64,000 nt of DNA, from positions 4,367,001 to 4,431,000 of the forward strand of contig NZ_CP034783.1 of assembly GCF_006094435.1 (NCBI RefSeq), read 5' to 3'. The notes under the pieces were generated by a model. That model was not told the DNA's origin. It made no database searches and was given only the letters and a program-made list of their open reading frames with translations. This DNA is from Pseudomonas sp. MPC6 (GTDB lineage Bacteria > Pseudomonadota > Gammaproteobacteria > Pseudomonadales > Pseudomonadaceae). The translations under genes were made by a program, and so were the position numbers. This document shows positions 62,510 to 64,000 of this stretch, piece after piece. Position 1 is the first letter of the stretch, and each line of letters opens with the position of its first letter.

Positions 62510-63574
62510 ATGAAAATGGCACTGCAGGATACAACCGGCAAAACCCGCCGCCGTCTGCTCGGCTCGTCGCTCCTCGCGTTCACCCTGTTCGGCGTTCTCG
62601 GTGCGGCGCAGGCGCAAACCACCACCGCCGCGCAGCCCGCCGCGACCAACGCCGGTGCCACCCATGCATCCCCCTCTCCGTTCGGCCCGTTGAAGCATGT
62701 CAATGCCGGGCTGCTGAACGTGGCGTACGCCGAAACAGGCCCGGCCGACGGGCCGGTGGTGATACTTCTGCACGGCTGGCCTTATGACATTCACAGCTAT
62801 GACGAGGTCGCCCCCTTGCTGGCAGCCAAGGGCTATCGGGTGTTGATGCCCTATGCGCGGGGCTATGGCGACACGCAATTTCTCTCGGAGAAAACCCTGC
62901 GCAACGGCCAACCCGCTGCGCTGGCCAGTGACGTCATCGACTTCATGGATGCACTGAAGATCAAACAAGCCGTGCTCGGTGGCTATGATTGGGGCGCGCG
63001 TTCGGCCGACATCGTCTCGGCGTTGTGGCCGGAGCGGGTCAAGGCGCTGGTCTCGGTCAGCGGCTATCTGATCGGTAACCAGGCGGCCGGCAAGAACCCG
63101 CTGCCGCCCAAGGCTGAGTTGCAGTGGTGGTATCAGTTCTACTTCGCCACCGACCGCGGCCGCGCCGGGTACGAGAAAAACACCCACGACTTCGCCAAGC
63201 TAATCTGGCAGTTGGCGTCGCCGCAATGGGCCTTCGATGACACCACTTTCGAGCGCAGCGCCAAGGCGCTGGACAACCCCGACCATGTCGACATCACCGT
63301 CTTCAACTACCGCTGGCGCCTGGGCCTGGTCCAGGGCGAAAGCCGCTACGAGGCGCTCGAGCAGAAACTGGCCACGGCGCCGTCCATCAATGTGCCGACC
63401 ATCACCCTGGAGGGCGATGCCAACGGCGCCCCGCACCCTGCCCCCGAGGATTACGCCAAGCGCTTCACCGGCAAATACGAGTTCCGGCTGATCAGCGGCG
63501 GCATCGGCCACAACCTGCCCCAGGAAGACCCGCAGGCGTTCGCCAAGGCGGTGATCGATGCGGATCACCTTTGA
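62510..63574 (+). CDS. Tat-exported alpha/beta hydrolase, epoxide-hydrolase-like
   Basis: A 354-residue alpha/beta hydrolase. TRRRLLGSSLLAFTLFGVLG at the N-terminus looks like a Tat signal. HGWPYDIHSYDEV (oxyanion HGWP), D160 in GGYDWGARS as nucleophile, and His in GGIGHNLPQE mark an epoxide or haloacid/haloalkane-type hydrolase with an Asp nucleophile. ATG 62510 follows GGAG. Export of such an enzyme with a periplasmic role is unusual but known for related Pseudomonas epoxide hydrolases (Cif-like). It follows the small membrane protein by 164 bases. Confidence 0.83.
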   Translation: MKMALQDTTGKTRRRLLGSSLLAFTLFGVLGAAQAQTTTAAQPAATNAGATHASPSPFGPLKHVNAGLLNVAYAETGPADGPVVILLHGWPYDIHSYDEVAPLLAAKGYRVLMPYARGYGDTQFLSEKTLRNGQPAALASDVIDFMDALKIKQAVLGGYDWGARSADIVSALWPERVKALVSVSGYLIGNQAAGKNPLPPKAELQWWYQFYFATDRGRAGYEKNTHDFAKLIWQLASPQWAFDDTTFERSAKALDNPDHVDITVFNYRWRLGLVQGESRYEALEQKLATAPSINVPTITLEGDANGAPHPAPEDYAKRFTGKYEFRLISGGIGHNLPQEDPQAFAKAVIDADHL

Positions 63575-63921
63575 GGCCGGGTTGACGGCCGGATTTCCCT
63601 GAACATCACATCGCCGATACACCTCGCCCCCTGTAGGAGCTGTCGAGCGAAGCTCGGCTGCGATCTTTTGATCTTGCTCCCCTGCGATCCCAAGCAGACC
63701 AGGATCAAAAGATCGCAGCCTGCGGCAGCTCCTGCATTGACCGTGTCCGACGCCAATATGAATTGACCTCAATGGGGTGCCGCTCCTTGAGGCACTAACC
63801 ACAGGCATTCATGTCCTACCCCTACCGCATTGATATCAGCCAGAATGGCGCCCAAGGTATCCGCACCTCGTGGAACGCGCTACCTGGGATCAAGCTGGAC
63901 ACCGCACAGGGTTAGTGCACA
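63575..63921. other. Intergenic stretch with a REPIN
   Basis: It holds a paired REP (63631-63736). A 34-codon frame at 63811-63915 begins ATG and ends TAG but has no clear ribosome site or family, so it is not called a gene. Confidence 0.55.
63631..63736. repeat. REPIN-like paired repeat
   Basis: CTGTAGGAGCTGTCGAGCGA begins one arm (63631 on), and the opposite arm ends GGCAGCTCCTGCA (to 63736). Between them GATCTTTTGATC and GATCAAAAGATC face each other. The half-copy at 52339 is of the same type. Confidence 0.85.
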
Positions 63922-64000
63922 TCAGTCGTAGAAGGACATGTAGATGCTCGGACGCAAACCACCAGAGTCAAAGTCAGACGGCCCCACTGAAACCTCCTCT
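63922..64000 (-). CDS. C-terminal end of an unidentified protein
   Basis: Reading leftwards from the window edge, one frame gives EEVSVGPSDFDSGGLRPSIYMSFYD followed by TGA (63924-63922). Only the last 25 residues are visible and no family can be named; the frame may equally be chance. Confidence 0.3.
   Translation of the reverse strand, partial: EEVSVGPSDFDSGGLRPSIYMSFYD

Noticed and set aside
63811..63915. 34-codon frame MSYPYRIDISQ...
   Set aside because: No clear ribosome site, no family; probably chance or a decayed fragment.

Overview
The window looks like a chromosomal accessory region of a fluorescens-type Pseudomonas. GC content is high, REP/REPIN palindromes with the GTAGGAGCGAG signature are present, one regulator closely resembles GbdR, and most of the DNA encodes catabolism, transport and local regulators. 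I saw no rRNA, tRNA, CRISPR array, insertion sequence or prophage. Assignments come from motif reading and remembered family sequences, with no database search.

Layout. 1-425 is the 3' end of a ProP-type transporter. 516-5526 is a polar amino-acid ABC operon with an agmatinase-family hydrolase inside it and a divergent LysR gene. 5625-7775 holds an exported NAD(P)-binding protein and a TcuA-like flavoprotein. 7960-27295 is a meta-cleavage locus for a hydrophobic, possibly sulfated phenol: two-component flavin monooxygenase, BphC/HsaC-like extradiol dioxygenase, BphD-like hydrolase, hydratase/aldolase/acetaldehyde dehydrogenase, a periplasmic arylsulfatase, and an RND/YCF48/DUF1329/DUF1302 envelope module. 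A DmpR/XylR-type sigma-54 activator (V4R domain) sits at its head, and two perfect -24/-12 promoters lie inside the locus.

27379-36400 holds two translationally coupled operons built around TcuA-like flavoproteins. One carries its own ETF pair. Each also carries a hydrolase- or racemase-family protein that lacks the family's catalytic cysteine(s). A serine/threonine dehydratase, two AraC-type regulators (36497 and 38029) and a CBS protein follow or flank.

38029-51046 is the most striking part: antR-antABC (anthranilate to catechol) beside an iif-type indole operon (indole to anthranilate), with an outer-membrane channel, a PAS chemoreceptor, an LRAT-domain protein and an AraC/XylS-type regulator. 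Three copies of one operator (two half-sites 20 bp apart, related to TGCA-N6-GGATA) lie before the indole operon, before the LRAT gene and before the regulator. The locus reads as a self-contained indole-to-catechol regulon.

51067-64000 is mixed: a GbdR-like regulator, a sugar-acid (L-fuconate type) cluster, a TrmK-like methyltransferase, a small lipoprotein, a TonB-dependent receptor, a TetR regulator beside a decayed fragment of a second copy of the 5625 gene, a small membrane protein, and a Tat-exported epoxide-hydrolase-like enzyme.
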